Shown: positions 1 to 9,204, counted from the stretch's first letter. The stretch: 33,643 nt of DNA from Bacteroidales bacterium (GCA_014860575.1 JACZJK010000062.1:1-33643); one strand, 5' to 3'. Notes: generated by a model not told the origin, from the letters alone. Made by a program: numbers and translations.

Positions 1-465
1 GTGATAGGGTTCGCCGCGGATGATTGTAAAAGCACGGTATAGTTGTTCCAGAAAAATAAGTCTGACAAGCTGATGCGGAAATGTAAGAAGAGAAAGTGAG
101 AGCTTTAGGTTCGCACGATGATGCATGCTTTCATGAAACCCATAAGCACCGCCGGTGATAAAGACAAGATGCCGGGTTCCCCGGATCATCTGCTCATTCA
201 TCCAAGCTGCCATTTCCTGCGATTTCATCTGTTTGCCATTCTCATCAAGCAACACAACAAAATCTTCAGGTTTGATCTTTTTCAATATTATTTCGGCTTC
301 TCTAAGCTTAAGCTGCGGTACAGGGAGTTTGCCGGCAACTGAACCGACATTCACAAATGTGTTCTCAAAACTGCAATAATGAAGCAGGCGTTTTTCGTAA
401 AGTGCGAGGCCATCCTGAATGTACTTTTCCTCAGTTTTACCAGTGTTTATAAGCGTGAACTTCAT
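1..465 (-). CDS. rlmH: RlmH, 23S rRNA pseudouridine-1915 N3-methyltransferase (3' end cut by window edge)
   Basis: SAM-dependent SPOUT-class methyltransferase that methylates pseudouridine 1915 in helix 69 of 23S rRNA on the assembled ribosome. Reading the minus strand from the ATG at 465 gives 155 residues starting MKFTLINTGKTEEKY. The family signatures are present: a central LLDENGKQ segment, the SAM-knot glycine motif ITGGAYGF, and a C-terminal LLTFPHQLVRLIFLEQLYRA helix. The frame runs off the window after IIRGEPYH. The family normally ends within two or three residues of that point, so only the last codons and the stop are missing. It is divergent from the DUF4783 gene, with 156 bases between them. 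Identification is very secure. No convincing promoter was found for it in the divergent gap. Confidence 0.95.
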   Translation of the reverse strand, partial: MKFTLINTGKTEEKYIQDGLALYEKRLLHYCSFENTFVNVGSVAGKLPVPQLKLREAEIILKKIKPEDFVVLLDENGKQMKSQEMAAWMNEQMIRGTRHLVFITGGAYGFHESMHHRANLKLSLSLLTFPHQLVRLIFLEQLYRAFTIIRGEPYH

Positions 466-537
466 GTCTTTGGGCTAATCTGAACCATAAAGTGAAATTT
501 GATAATCGGTATCCGATTAATAACGGGCTAAAAATAC

Positions 538-545
538 TATATTTG
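538..545 (+). promoter_or_regulatory. Candidate -7 element (TATATTTG) for the DUF4783-YihY genes
   Basis: TATATTTG matches the Bacteroidota -7 consensus TAnnTTTG and lies 76 bases upstream of the ATG at 622, in the gap divergent from rlmH. No good TTTG (-33) element sits 19-22 bases upstream, so the call rests on the -7 box alone. Confidence 0.45.
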
Positions 546-621
546 CAGGACTCTTTCATATTCTGATAATCTGGTGTGTTTTTTGTAAGGTTATTGAAAA
601 TTTCAAGTAAGCGCTACTACC

Positions 622-1026
622 ATGATCAATAAGTTTTTCTTCATTACCTTCTTCTCAATGCTGGTTTTTGTCATTCCCACTGCTTATTCGCAGGATGAAG
701 ATGTTGGCAATACAATTGTTAGGCATATCAGTAACGGCAATTCACAGGAACTTTCAAAATTTTTTAACGCCAGCATTCAGCTCACATTGCCCGATAATGA
801 CGGCAGATTCAGCAAACCGCAGGCTGAACTCATTATGCGGAACTTTTTTATAAAATATCCGCCAAAATCTTTTACAATCAGCCACAAGGGATCTTCTTCT
901 GATGGATCGCGTTACTTCATTGGCGTTTATAAATCAAGTAACAATACCTTCAGGTCGTATTACCTTTTGAAACTTGTTACTGATGCCGAACTCATCCATC
1001 AGTTGCGCCTCGAAAACGATGATTAA
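622..1026 (+). CDS. DUF4783 family secreted protein
   Basis: A 134-residue protein with an N-terminal signal peptide (hydrophobic FFFITFFSMLVFVIP, probable cleavage near AYSQ at about residue 24) followed by a single small domain. The mature part (repeating alpha helix then strands, with NGNSQELSKFFNASIQLTLP and later RYFIGVYKSSNNTFRSYYLL) matches my memory of DUF4783, an NTF2-like fold found almost only in Bacteroidota and of unknown function. It is probably periplasmic. Only 22 bases separate it from the YihY gene downstream, so the two are probably cotranscribed. The start is the first ATG with a proper signal sequence. Fold and family are inferred from pattern and not from a search. Confidence 0.8.
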   Translation: MINKFFFITFFSMLVFVIPTAYSQDEDVGNTIVRHISNGNSQELSKFFNASIQLTLPDNDGRFSKPQAELIMRNFFIKYPPKSFTISHKGSSSDGSRYFIGVYKSSNNTFRSYYLLKLVTDAELIHQLRLENDD

Positions 1027-1048
1027 GAACTCTTAACAGCCCCCTGGT

Positions 1049-2005
1049 ATGATGAATTATTTCAAAAGGCTGTATGATAAATTCATCCATAGTCCCCACA
1101 GGCGTTTATTGATACGTTACCTCCGTAAAATCATTCTTCCCGGATTTGATGGCATACCACTGTATGATGTCATGAAATTTTTCTTAACGGGTATTATAAA
1201 AGGGTCAGTAACAACACGCGCATCAGCAGTATCATTTAATTTTTTTATGGCGCTGTTTCCCGCAATCATTGTACTTTTCACCCTTATTCCTTATGTTCCC
1301 ATTTCCGGCTTCCAGGATTCACTGCTTGAATTAATGCAAAGCCTCATACCACAACAAATCTACGAAACTGTCGAGGATACGCTTCTGGATATCATCAACC
1401 GACCGAGAGGTGGCCTGCTTTCTATTGGGTTTTTTCTGACCCTCTATTTTGCTACCAATGGTGTCAGCAGTATCATAGAAGCGTTTAACCAAACCTATTA
1501 TACAATTGAAACCAGATCATTTCTACGTACACAACTTGTTTCAGTTGCACTTGTATTTATGCTTGCATTTTTATTGATAATTACAATCGCGCTCATTACT
1601 CTTGGACCCGCCCTTATTAACTGGCTTGATGCTACAGGGTTTTTACGCGGGCGTTATACTTACGAAATGATCATCGGGGTAAAATGGCTGATAACTGTGC
1701 TCATGTTCCTGATTTTGTATTCATCACTGTATTATTTTGCTCCTGCCAGGAAACAAGGTTTCAGATTTATTTCAGCAGGCTCAACATTGTCCACAATTCT
1801 TACAGTAGTCACCAGCATTGGGTTCAATTATTACGTGAACAATTTTAGTCAGTACAATACCTTATATGGCAGTATTGGAACCCTGCTGATTTTCCTATTG
1901 TTTATCTATTTCAACTCTATCATTTTGCTCCTCGGTTTCGAGATGAATGCCAGTATCATGCAGGTTCAGCGCGGGCGGAAAGCCAGCCTGAACCCGGATA
2001 GTTGA
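1049..2005 (+). CDS. YihY/BrkB family inner-membrane protein
   Basis: A 318-residue multi-pass membrane protein of the YihY/virulence factor BrkB family, once mislabelled ribonuclease BN. The conserved core is visible: GSVTTRASAVSFNFFMALFP followed by hydrophobic segments near residues 70-90, 130-150, 170-195, 215-235, 245-265 and 275-300, giving about six transmembrane helices. The family motif FATNGVSSIIEAFNQTY lies after the second helix. Function is unsettled across the family; transport or envelope roles are suggested. Two consecutive ATG codons (1049 and 1052) are possible starts. It follows DUF4783 closely and ends 64 bases before gpsA. Confidence 0.88.
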   Translation: MMNYFKRLYDKFIHSPHRRLLIRYLRKIILPGFDGIPLYDVMKFFLTGIIKGSVTTRASAVSFNFFMALFPAIIVLFTLIPYVPISGFQDSLLELMQSLIPQQIYETVEDTLLDIINRPRGGLLSIGFFLTLYFATNGVSSIIEAFNQTYYTIETRSFLRTQLVSVALVFMLAFLLIITIALITLGPALINWLDATGFLRGRYTYEMIIGVKWLITVLMFLILYSSLYYFAPARKQGFRFISAGSTLSTILTVVTSIGFNYYVNNFSQYNTLYGSIGTLLIFLLFIYFNSIILLLGFEMNASIMQVQRGRKASLNPDS

Positions 2006-2035
2006 GATCCAAGCTCCCTGAAGTTCGAATTCCAT

Positions 2036-2043
2036 TATCTTCG
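2036..2043 (+). promoter_or_regulatory. Weak -7-like element (TATCTTCG) before gpsA
   Basis: TATCTTCG differs from TAnnTTTG at one base and lies 26 bases upstream of the gpsA ATG at 2070. There is no clear -33 partner. gpsA may instead be read through from the YihY gene. Confidence 0.3.
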
Positions 2044-2069
2044 CAGCGTGTTTTATACAATTATTACCG

Positions 2070-3047
2070 ATGCTTGAAAATAAAATTATTATCGCCGGTG
2101 CAGGCAGCATTGGAACTGCGCTCGGAAATGTGCTTGCCGGAAGAATGAATCCGGAAGTCATTCTTTTATCCATTGAACCGGAGGTTGTTGAGTCAATTAA
2201 TGAGCAGAGTGTCAATAGCAAGTACTTCCCCGGGATTAAATTGCATCCCGATTTAAAAGCGACCATTCAAAACAAAGTTGTTAAAAATGCCGGTGTGCTA
2301 TTTTTTGCTGTTCCATCTGCTGTCGTGAAGGAAGTCGCGGATAAATTGAAACCTTATCTTGACCCAAACACCATTCTTGTGAACCTTGCCAAAGGTTATG
2401 GAAACGGATCAAAAACCGTTGCTGAGATTCTGAATGCTTCATTTTCAAACCCGGTTGTAAGTTTTAAAGGCCCTGCCTTTGCACGCGAGCTTATCAACTC
2501 AATGCCAACCGGTTTTACTGTTGGAAGCGCTGATTCTTCTTCTGATGATTTTTTTCGCGAACTGACAAGTGAAACCTGCATTCATCTCGATTTTTCAAAC
2601 GATCTGCGCGGCGTGGAATTGGTGAGCATCTTAAAAAACATTTATGCCATAGCTATGGGCATTGTTGATGCACATTTTAATTCGCCCAATCTACGCTTCC
2701 TGGTTTTTACAAAAGCATTCAATGAGATCAGGGAATTGCTTCTGCTGTTGGGTGGAAAAGAAGAAACACTTTTTAATTACTGCGGCATTGGCGATTTCGG
2801 GCTTACAGCGCTTAACGATCTGAGCCGTAACCGAACGCTGGGTTTACTCATAGGAAAAGGATTCTTTTCTGATACTATCGCTGATCATGTAGTGCTGGAA
2901 GGCAAAATGGCCATTAAGATTATCAGGGAAGAAGTTATATTAAAGCAACATGACCCTGGCAGGTTCAAAATATTCCATGAACTGTATCAGGTTTTTTCAG
3001 GACATTACAACCTTCCAAAATTTGTTACTAATATATTGGGAACCTGA
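2070..3047 (+). CDS. gpsA: NAD(P)H-dependent glycerol-3-phosphate dehydrogenase
   Basis: Reduces dihydroxyacetone phosphate to sn-glycerol 3-phosphate for phospholipid synthesis in the cytoplasm. The 325-residue length fits the family. Residues 9-19 carry the Rossmann signature GAGSIGTALGN. The central FKGPAFARE (residues 132-140) corresponds to the usual SGPxxAxE motif. ILKNIYAIAMG has the expected catalytic lysine (K189). GIGDFGLT (239-246) and SRNRTLG (252-258) match the substrate-binding C-terminal domain. Some positions are less typical, notably FKGP for SGP, so it is a somewhat divergent member. Its stop is 13 bases from the convergent flippase stop. Confidence 0.88.
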   Translation: MLENKIIIAGAGSIGTALGNVLAGRMNPEVILLSIEPEVVESINEQSVNSKYFPGIKLHPDLKATIQNKVVKNAGVLFFAVPSAVVKEVADKLKPYLDPNTILVNLAKGYGNGSKTVAEILNASFSNPVVSFKGPAFARELINSMPTGFTVGSADSSSDDFFRELTSETCIHLDFSNDLRGVELVSILKNIYAIAMGIVDAHFNSPNLRFLVFTKAFNEIRELLLLLGGKEETLFNYCGIGDFGLTALNDLSRNRTLGLLIGKGFFSDTIADHVVLEGKMAIKIIREEVILKQHDPGRFKIFHELYQVFSGHYNLPKFVTNILGT

Positions 3048-3060
3048 CAAAAACGGCCTA

Positions 3061-4560
3061 CTATTTCTTCTTCAATTTGTAGAATATTTTCATCCATCTT
3101 ACATAGCGGTCAATCATTTGGTTGGTGTCAACAGATATTTTAAGGAAATAGACCGGAATTATAAACAATAACCCGACAACAGCACTCCGGATCAGCACAT
3201 CAACATACACAATAATGATCTCACCTACCTGGGATGTAACAAGTGTAATTAAAAGGATGAGGGCTGGAACCCAGAGCTGCCTGAGTAGAAAAGGCTGAAT
3301 CTTAAAATGTATCTGTATGAAAATGATCCTCAAAAAATTGTATAGTACTAGTGTGATCATGCTTGCAAATGCGGCACCGTTCATACCGAAAACGGGGATA
3401 AAAATATAATTTGAGATCACAGCAAAAACCACCAGGCCCAGGGTGAAAAACAAATCGTAACGGTATTTTTTTGATGTGAGCATTATCACACCGTTCAGGC
3501 CTGATGTAATATCAAACAGCCTACCGATACCCAGTAGCAAAAAAACATACTTTCCGACCGCATACTCCTCTGGCATAAAAGCTAAAATCGAGTCAATATT
3601 AACCCATAACAGTAAAAATAACCCGCCACCGATGACCAGGTTGCTATCCGAAGCCCTGTGGTATAAATCTTCCATCTTATCCATCGCCCGCGCCTTCCAG
3701 TGCGAGGCAACAACCGGGGTTGATACCTTCATGATTGAACGATATGGGATAAGTAAAACGCTGGTAATAAAAATCATCGTAGTGTAAATTCCTGCTGCAC
3801 CAAGGTCAATGATCCTGGCTACCATCAATGAATCTATGCTTGATAAAAGCAGCACGCTCAAATTATTGAACAATGAGAAAGCGCCATATACCAGAATAAT
3901 CTTACCCAATCTTCTCCACAAGGGAGAAAAATATGGTTTGAAAAACAGTTGCCTGATATACCAGGTGTACAGGATCACAAGAATTGCGGGCAGGCAATTG
4001 GCAATCACGTAAATGGCTACAAACGCCGGAAAGCTTATGAAACCAAGAGCATAAGCAGAAATGGTGAGTGTTACAAAGATCCGGAGGGCTACCTCAAAAA
4101 TCAGCGATGGTACAATGTTTTGGTATAGACTTCGCAGATAAGAATCAAATAGGTGAAAATATAAAGTGGCCAATCCCAATGGGATAAGGTAATAAATATA
4201 TTCGACCAGTAGTGGGCTGCTTTCCTGGTAGTATAATTTGAAAGGTTTCTGGAAGAGTAAAAAAAGAATTGTGGTTATTAGAAAGCCTGCCATTGCCAGC
4301 ACAGTGATTCCTGGCAGGAAACCATTGTGATTATTTTTTTTATCATCAAAAAAAGGGAAAAATTTGTAAGTAATATTGTACGAACCCAAGGCAGCAAACT
4401 GAGCATAAATCAGAGCAAGGGTAATCATCAGGTTGGCCAGTCCCACCTGATCGGCTTCTAAAAAATTGGTAAAAAGGAATATCTTATTGATATACCCGAT
4501 TGCTGCTCCGATATAAGCTATGATGGTTATCCGGAAACTATCGCGCTGAACTATGCCCAT
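3061..4560 (-). CDS. Oligosaccharide flippase / polysaccharide biosynthesis membrane protein (MOP superfamily)
   Basis: A 499-residue, very hydrophobic protein with about 12-14 transmembrane segments spread along its whole length, typical of Wzx-like lipid-linked sugar flippases. The N-terminus (DSFRITIIAYIGAAIGYINK) resembles the first helix of the polysaccharide synthesis family, and MNGAAFASMITLVLYNFLRI resembles the conserved C-terminal half. It would move lipid-linked glycan units across the inner membrane. It is the last gene of a minus-strand run with a methyltransferase, a glycosyltransferase and a YfhO protein, which supports a glycan role. A promoter-like box sits just upstream, so it may also be transcribed on its own. 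Its substrate cannot be told from the sequence. Confidence 0.82.
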   Translation of the reverse strand: MGIVQRDSFRITIIAYIGAAIGYINKIFLFTNFLEADQVGLANLMITLALIYAQFAALGSYNITYKFFPFFDDKKNNHNGFLPGITVLAMAGFLITTILFLLFQKPFKLYYQESSPLLVEYIYYLIPLGLATLYFHLFDSYLRSLYQNIVPSLIFEVALRIFVTLTISAYALGFISFPAFVAIYVIANCLPAILVILYTWYIRQLFFKPYFSPLWRRLGKIILVYGAFSLFNNLSVLLLSSIDSLMVARIIDLGAAGIYTTMIFITSVLLIPYRSIMKVSTPVVASHWKARAMDKMEDLYHRASDSNLVIGGGLFLLLWVNIDSILAFMPEEYAVGKYVFLLLGIGRLFDITSGLNGVIMLTSKKYRYDLFFTLGLVVFAVISNYIFIPVFGMNGAAFASMITLVLYNFLRIIFIQIHFKIQPFLLRQLWVPALILLITLVTSQVGEIIIVYVDVLIRSAVVGLLFIIPVYFLKISVDTNQMIDRYVRWMKIFYKLKKK

Positions 4561-4579
4561 GGTTTTCTGATACGATGGG

Positions 4580-4614
4580 CAAAGATATTATATTCCGGTA
4601 TTCTGTTTTTCAAA
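4580..4614 (-). promoter_or_regulatory. Candidate promoter for the flippase gene (TTTG-N23-TATCTTTG)
   Basis: On the minus strand TATCTTTG (4587-4580) is a full match to TAnnTTTG. A TTTG (4614-4611) lies 23 bases upstream, slightly longer than the usual 19-21. It overlaps the end of the methyltransferase gene and would start transcription very close to the flippase ATG at 4560. Confidence 0.45.
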
Positions 4615-5370
4615 AAGTACAATGAGCCAGTATGGACGGGCTTTCGAAAACAGATAGGTAAGCACATCATAAACGAAAGAAACAGGATGATGCCTGAAAG
4701 GAATGATAAAGGAATGATCGCACTTTGGACAGAGTGTGTTGCGCTTTCGCTTTTTAGTCCAGTATGTTGGGATCCAGGATGAAGCTGGCGCCAATTTATG
4801 TTTCAATTTTGTGAGCCACCGGAAAGACGGTTTCACGAGAGGCCCGCCGGTTCTCTCCTGTATGAATTTATAGCCATTGAAAGCATTCATCAGCAGGTTG
4901 GTATTCATGCTGCGCTGATGGTAATTCATATTGTAAAAATAACCGCAATTTGTGCACTTGATCAAATCCCGCTGGATATGCTCGCTGTCAGGAACTGAAA
5001 TCAAAATGTATTTCCTTGCAACCCTTCTGATCTCTGCGATTGTTTCCTGATAAACGTTTTCCTCAAGATGCTCGAGCATTTCAGAGCTCAGCACCATATC
5101 GAAAGCGCCATCAGCAAACGGAAGATCGTTGCAATTGCACTGCACCTTTTTGGTTTTTACCATTTTAAGTGCAGCGACGCTGCGGTCGGCACCGGTAACA
5201 TCAAAATGCTCTGCCAGGATGTTTGTTATAATGCCATTGCCGCATCCAAGATCCAGGATGGTTTTAACATCTCTTGGGATTAAAGACAGAAACAGATTGG
5301 CTTTTTCCTGAATTTTTTCATCTTGCAATTCGGCCCAGGCGAAATCTTCATAGTACAGGGGATTATCCAT
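4588..5370 (-). CDS. Class I SAM-dependent methyltransferase with two CxxC knuckles
   Basis: A 260-residue methyltransferase. The SAM-binding motif I is ILDLGCGNGIITN (residues 38-50), the acidic loop is TGADRS (59-64), and motif IV-like DMVLSSEMLEHLEE (91-104) fits the Methyltransf_11 type. Two CxxC pairs, C139/C142 (KCTNCG) and C214/C217 (LCPKCD), sit 72 residues apart outside the core fold and could make a split zinc ribbon. The C-terminal end is rather hydrophobic (YWLIVLFEKQ). It lies between a glycosyltransferase and a flippase, so a sugar or lipid-linked intermediate is a likely substrate, but this is inference. The substrate is unknown. Confidence 0.82.
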   Translation of the reverse strand: MDNPLYYEDFAWAELQDEKIQEKANLFLSLIPRDVKTILDLGCGNGIITNILAEHFDVTGADRSVAALKMVKTKKVQCNCNDLPFADGAFDMVLSSEMLEHLEENVYQETIAEIRRVARKYILISVPDSEHIQRDLIKCTNCGYFYNMNYHQRSMNTNLLMNAFNGYKFIQERTGGPLVKPSFRWLTKLKHKLAPASSWIPTYWTKKRKRNTLCPKCDHSFIIPFRHHPVSFVYDVLTYLFSKARPYWLIVLFEKQNTGI

Positions 5371-5415
5371 ATATTGATATTCTGTTGATAATTAAAATAA
5401 TTGTGCAAAGAACAC

Positions 5416-6714
5416 CTAACGGGTGATTGTATCCAACACTTCCGAGAGTTTCATGGTCAGATATTTTCGGTTGTATGAGCCTATTTTATCTTTTAATTCT
5501 CCTGGATGACCTTCTGTGAAATTTTTATAAATTCGTACAACACCATCCTTGAGAGCCTGAATATCATTTGGTTCGCAGGTAACACCGGCATTCACGTTCC
5601 TGATAATCATTGATCCGTCTCCACTTTCCGGGCCAATACAAAGTATTGGTCTTCCCGTTGCCAAATATTCAAATATTTTGCCCGTAACAATGCTCTGTTG
5701 GTTAGGAGTTTGGTTGATGAGCAATAATAAGGCTGCTGATGAAGCCGCAATTCTAAGCGCATCCTGATGTGGCAAGTATGGGATAATTTCAGTCCTGTTC
5801 ATCAAGCCATGACTGTCCAGGCTATACTTGAGGCTAAAATCTACTTTACCCACAAAGCGAAGGCGAAGCTTCGAGTTCATTTCTTCATTTTCGGCACACA
5901 ACTCAGACATTGCCTGCCACAACATTTCAGGGTTACGATCCTTATTCACACTCCCTATATGAGTGATTGTAAACGAACGTTCAATTTCCACCGGAAGAAA
6001 TCCGAAATCGTCGGCATCAAAACCGTTTGTGATGACTTTAACATTTGATGCACCCAGCTTGGTAAGGCTTTCGGCCAGGTTATTCCCAATCGTAACAACT
6101 GCATCGGCAGCACTCAGTACTTCTTTTTCCAGTTTTTTATGTTTGCGATTGGCAGCATCAGTTAGCATGAGTTGATTGTAAAAATCTATCTCCGTCCACG
6201 GATCACGGAAATCGGCAAGCCAGGGAATGCCCAGCTTTTTCTTTATACCAAGGGCAATCATGTGCATGGAATGTGGCGGGCCACTTGAAACAATCGCGTC
6301 CACCGGATTGGATCGCAAATATTCTGTTAAAAACCGGATTGATGGTTTTATCCAAAAGCAGCGTGCATCGGGAATAAAAAAATTTCCTCGTATCCAAACC
6401 GAAACTTTTTCGAGGAAGTTTGTTTTGCCGTCTTCCTTTAAAAAACCATGTGCGACCCTTTTATCTTTCTTCTTTCCGGTCAGGCGTTTGTAGAGCGTAT
6501 ATGGTTCCCAGACAGGCTTCTTTATGACTGTGAGATTTTCCGGAATGTCTTTAAAAAGTGTTTCGTCAACATCCGGTGGTTCGGGGTTTTCGGGTGTGTA
6601 AACCACAGGTTCCCAGCCAAATTCCCTAAGATATTTTACAAACTTTAGCCAGCGCTGAACCCCTGCCCCACCGCTTGGTGGCCAATAGTAGGTTATTATC
6701 AGCACTTTTTTCAT
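5416..6714 (-). CDS. Glycosyltransferase, GT4-like (GT-B fold)
   Basis: A 432-residue glycosyltransferase from the ATG at 6714. A longer frame reaches 6774 but would overlap the YfhO gene by about 50 bases, and MKKVLIITYYWPPSGGAGVQ is the classic start of this family, so the inner start is preferred (11 bases after the YfhO stop). The N-terminal half has GGAGVQRWLKFVKYLREFGW and VDAIVSSGPPHSMHMIAL. The C-terminal half has FTITHIGSVNKDRNPEMLWQ and the donor-site GKIFEYLATGRPIL, including the usual glutamate. It would move a sugar from a nucleotide donor in the cytoplasm during surface-glycan assembly. Donor and acceptor are unknown. Confidence 0.88.
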   Translation of the reverse strand: MKKVLIITYYWPPSGGAGVQRWLKFVKYLREFGWEPVVYTPENPEPPDVDETLFKDIPENLTVIKKPVWEPYTLYKRLTGKKKDKRVAHGFLKEDGKTNFLEKVSVWIRGNFFIPDARCFWIKPSIRFLTEYLRSNPVDAIVSSGPPHSMHMIALGIKKKLGIPWLADFRDPWTEIDFYNQLMLTDAANRKHKKLEKEVLSAADAVVTIGNNLAESLTKLGASNVKVITNGFDADDFGFLPVEIERSFTITHIGSVNKDRNPEMLWQAMSELCAENEEMNSKLRLRFVGKVDFSLKYSLDSHGLMNRTEIIPYLPHQDALRIAASSAALLLLINQTPNQQSIVTGKIFEYLATGRPILCIGPESGDGSMIIRNVNAGVTCEPNDIQALKDGVVRIYKNFTEGHPGELKDKIGSYNRKYLTMKLSEVLDTITR

Positions 6715-6724
6715 GATGCCGGTA

Positions 6725-9181
6725 TTATGCCTCTTTTCTGCGGGCAGCCATGTGTTTTTTAGCTTCGAAGCCAATAAATCCCAAAATCAATAGAGCCATG
6801 AGGATTGATCCTGCGAGTGAAATATTTTCTCCAACAGTATAAGACTGTGGTTCGAACCGGAACTCTATATTGTGTGAACCGGCCGGAACAATCATCGCGC
6901 GTAAAAGATAATTGACCCTGAAATGCGGCCAGGGTTCACCATTTAGGTATGCATTCCAGCCTTTATCATAAAACACTTCTGAAAATATAGCCATCTGACT
7001 TGTGGTCGTGTTGGCTTCGTAGGTTAATTTATTTGGCGCATAAGAGGTTAGAAAAATAGCAGACAATGGATCAGCCTCTAAAGTTTGACCTGCATAATTC
7101 TCAGCAAACCGCTTATCCACAACTGCTATCAGCTCGGGATTAAAACTATTGAGCGCTTCAATTTCTTCATCTGCATTTTCAACTTCCAGGTATCGGTTCA
7201 CAAACCAGGCATTGCCCAGGGCGTTAAAATTTATCTGTGCTTCGGGCTGTTGGTTGCCTTCGGAATTTATAATATACTTTACATTAAACATATCCATAAT
7301 GGCCATATTGCCTTTAGTAATATGGTGATCAATCAAATCCTGATAGCGCTGCAGCTTGGCTCCATGATAACCACCCATTGATTTATGGAAATAGCTGGTG
7401 GATGTTTCATTGAAAGTATTGGTTGTAAGGTTTAAAACCCTGAAATGTGGATCCACATCTTTCAGTATAATCTGGTCAGCTGCAGTGGACTGGAAAGGCC
7501 TTTCAACCTGCCGGCGGTTTACAAAACTGTCATCTGAAAGATAACGGCGGTCAATTGTCCACATATCGGCAAGGACCAAAATTGCAAGCAATGAAATCAA
7601 AACTCCGCTTTTAATTTTTCTAAATTGAAAAGCCAAAATCAGGGCAGCAGCAATTAAAATGTAAAAAAAGCTGCGCAGGGCATCGGCTTTCAATATCCCA
7701 ATCCTGACATTTTCAAGCTGTCCAAAGAGCAAATCCACGGTTGCTGCCATATCGGGCTGAGTGGTTTTAAACTCCATCATACTGGCCATTTCCTGACTAG
7801 TGGTGAAACTGAAAAGCAATCGTGGGGCAACATAAAAAAGCAGCGCCAGGCCAGCTGTAAAACCTAAAGCAAGAATAAACTCATTCATTTTTGCTTTTAA
7901 AATACCCGGTCTCTCCATGATTTCCTTCAGCGCAAGCAGTGCAAGGATGGGGATGCAAATTTCGGCAATAACCAGCGTCATCGAAACTGCCCTGAACTTA
8001 TTATAGCCGGGCACATGATCAAGGAAGAATTCGGTTAACGGCATAAAATTATTGCCCCATGCCAACACAACCGATAACGCTGTAGCCGATAGCAAAGCCC
8101 ATTTAAGGCTACCTTTGACTATGAGGGCTCCGAGTATAAAAAGAAAGAAAACGATAGCGCCAACATACACCGGGCCGGAAGTGAAGGGTTGCTCACCCCA
8201 ATAATGATTTTGCTGGCCAACCCATTCATGGTATTGTCTGTCAATTTTATTCAAAGCCTCAGGGTTTGAAGCAATGGCCTGTGTGGCTCCACCTTTAATG
8301 TTTGGTACAAGCAGCGAAAATATTTCTGCAATACCATAACTCCAGCGTGTAGCATAATCCTTGTCCAAACCGGTAGCTGTTTGCACACCAATGGTATCAG
8401 TAAGTTCCGAACCGCCTCGGATCGTATATTTCGAATATTCCAAGGTGGTAAGAATATTGGTGGTATTGACAGACAACGCAAGTACTGCTGCCAGTATAAG
8501 AACCCCTGCAGGTGCAAAAATCTGCTTGAATTTCTTTTCTCGAATGGTTTCTATCAGCCAGGCAATGCCAATGGCCAGGACTATAAAAATCAAATAGTAA
8601 GTCACTTGGAAATGGTTCGCATTGATCTGAAGCCCAAGAAATATAGCGGTTAAAATGCCGCCTGCCAGCAAACGACCACGGAGTGTTAAAATAATGCCGG
8701 CAAGTACCGGCGCCATATAAGCTATGGCTACGGCTTTAGAATTATGTCCGGCATCAATAATCACAAAATGGTAAGTTGAAAAAGCAAAGGCAATAGCCCC
8801 CAGCAACGAAACCCATGGATTGATCCCCATTACCAGCATGAGTATATAAAAACCTATGAAGTAGAGGAAAATCATATCAGCCGGCCGTGGCAAGCCCAGT
8901 GTTATGATCTTATGAAAAACATTTGAGATGTTGTTATTAAACCTCACCGAAATCTGGTAAGCCGGCATGCCCCCGAACATAGAATTGGTCCAGAGTGCCT
9001 CTTCGCCCGTTTTCTCACGATGATCAACAATTTCTTTTGCCATTCCGGTATGCTTCATGATATCCGATTGAAAAATACGCTTGCCTTCAAGCACCGGTGA
9101 AACATAAGCAAGGCTCAGGGCCAGAAAAACCAGGATTGCTACCAGGTGTGGTATTGCTTTTTTCAAATTCACTTTATTCAT
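6725..9181 (-). CDS. YfhO family multi-pass membrane protein
   Basis: An 818-residue membrane protein. The start MNKVNLKKAIPHLVAILVFLALS gives the first helix, followed by DIMKHTGMAKEIVDHREKTGE and then WTNSMFGGMPAYQISV, the hallmark of the YfhO family. About 12 further hydrophobic segments follow, then a large extracytoplasmic domain (about residues 550-790), and a final helix near 790-810 ending AKKHMAARRKEA. Firmicutes YfhO relatives act in glycosylation of lipoteichoic acid with polyprenyl-phosphate sugar donors. A glycosyl-transfer role outside the inner membrane is therefore plausible here and fits the adjacent glycosyltransferase, methyltransferase and flippase. The start is 23 bases after the DUF4834 stop. 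Confidence 0.88.
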   Translation of the reverse strand: MNKVNLKKAIPHLVAILVFLALSLAYVSPVLEGKRIFQSDIMKHTGMAKEIVDHREKTGEEALWTNSMFGGMPAYQISVRFNNNISNVFHKIITLGLPRPADMIFLYFIGFYILMLVMGINPWVSLLGAIAFAFSTYHFVIIDAGHNSKAVAIAYMAPVLAGIILTLRGRLLAGGILTAIFLGLQINANHFQVTYYLIFIVLAIGIAWLIETIREKKFKQIFAPAGVLILAAVLALSVNTTNILTTLEYSKYTIRGGSELTDTIGVQTATGLDKDYATRWSYGIAEIFSLLVPNIKGGATQAIASNPEALNKIDRQYHEWVGQQNHYWGEQPFTSGPVYVGAIVFFLFILGALIVKGSLKWALLSATALSVVLAWGNNFMPLTEFFLDHVPGYNKFRAVSMTLVIAEICIPILALLALKEIMERPGILKAKMNEFILALGFTAGLALLFYVAPRLLFSFTTSQEMASMMEFKTTQPDMAATVDLLFGQLENVRIGILKADALRSFFYILIAAALILAFQFRKIKSGVLISLLAILVLADMWTIDRRYLSDDSFVNRRQVERPFQSTAADQIILKDVDPHFRVLNLTTNTFNETSTSYFHKSMGGYHGAKLQRYQDLIDHHITKGNMAIMDMFNVKYIINSEGNQQPEAQINFNALGNAWFVNRYLEVENADEEIEALNSFNPELIAVVDKRFAENYAGQTLEADPLSAIFLTSYAPNKLTYEANTTTSQMAIFSEVFYDKGWNAYLNGEPWPHFRVNYLLRAMIVPAGSHNIEFRFEPQSYTVGENISLAGSILMALLILGFIGFEAKKHMAARRKEA

Positions 9182-9204
9182 AGCATGGTTGTTAAAGTAA
9201 AAGC

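Noticed and set aside
118-379. Two short plus-strand frames at the window start
   Set aside because: Both are antisense to rlmH, which is clear on the minus strand.
1049-2005. Ribonuclease BN
   Set aside because: The YihY family was once given that name in error; this is a multi-pass membrane protein with no nuclease motif.
1895-2266. 123-residue minus-strand frame across the YihY-gpsA junction
   Set aside because: It overlaps two well-supported genes and has no recognisable features.
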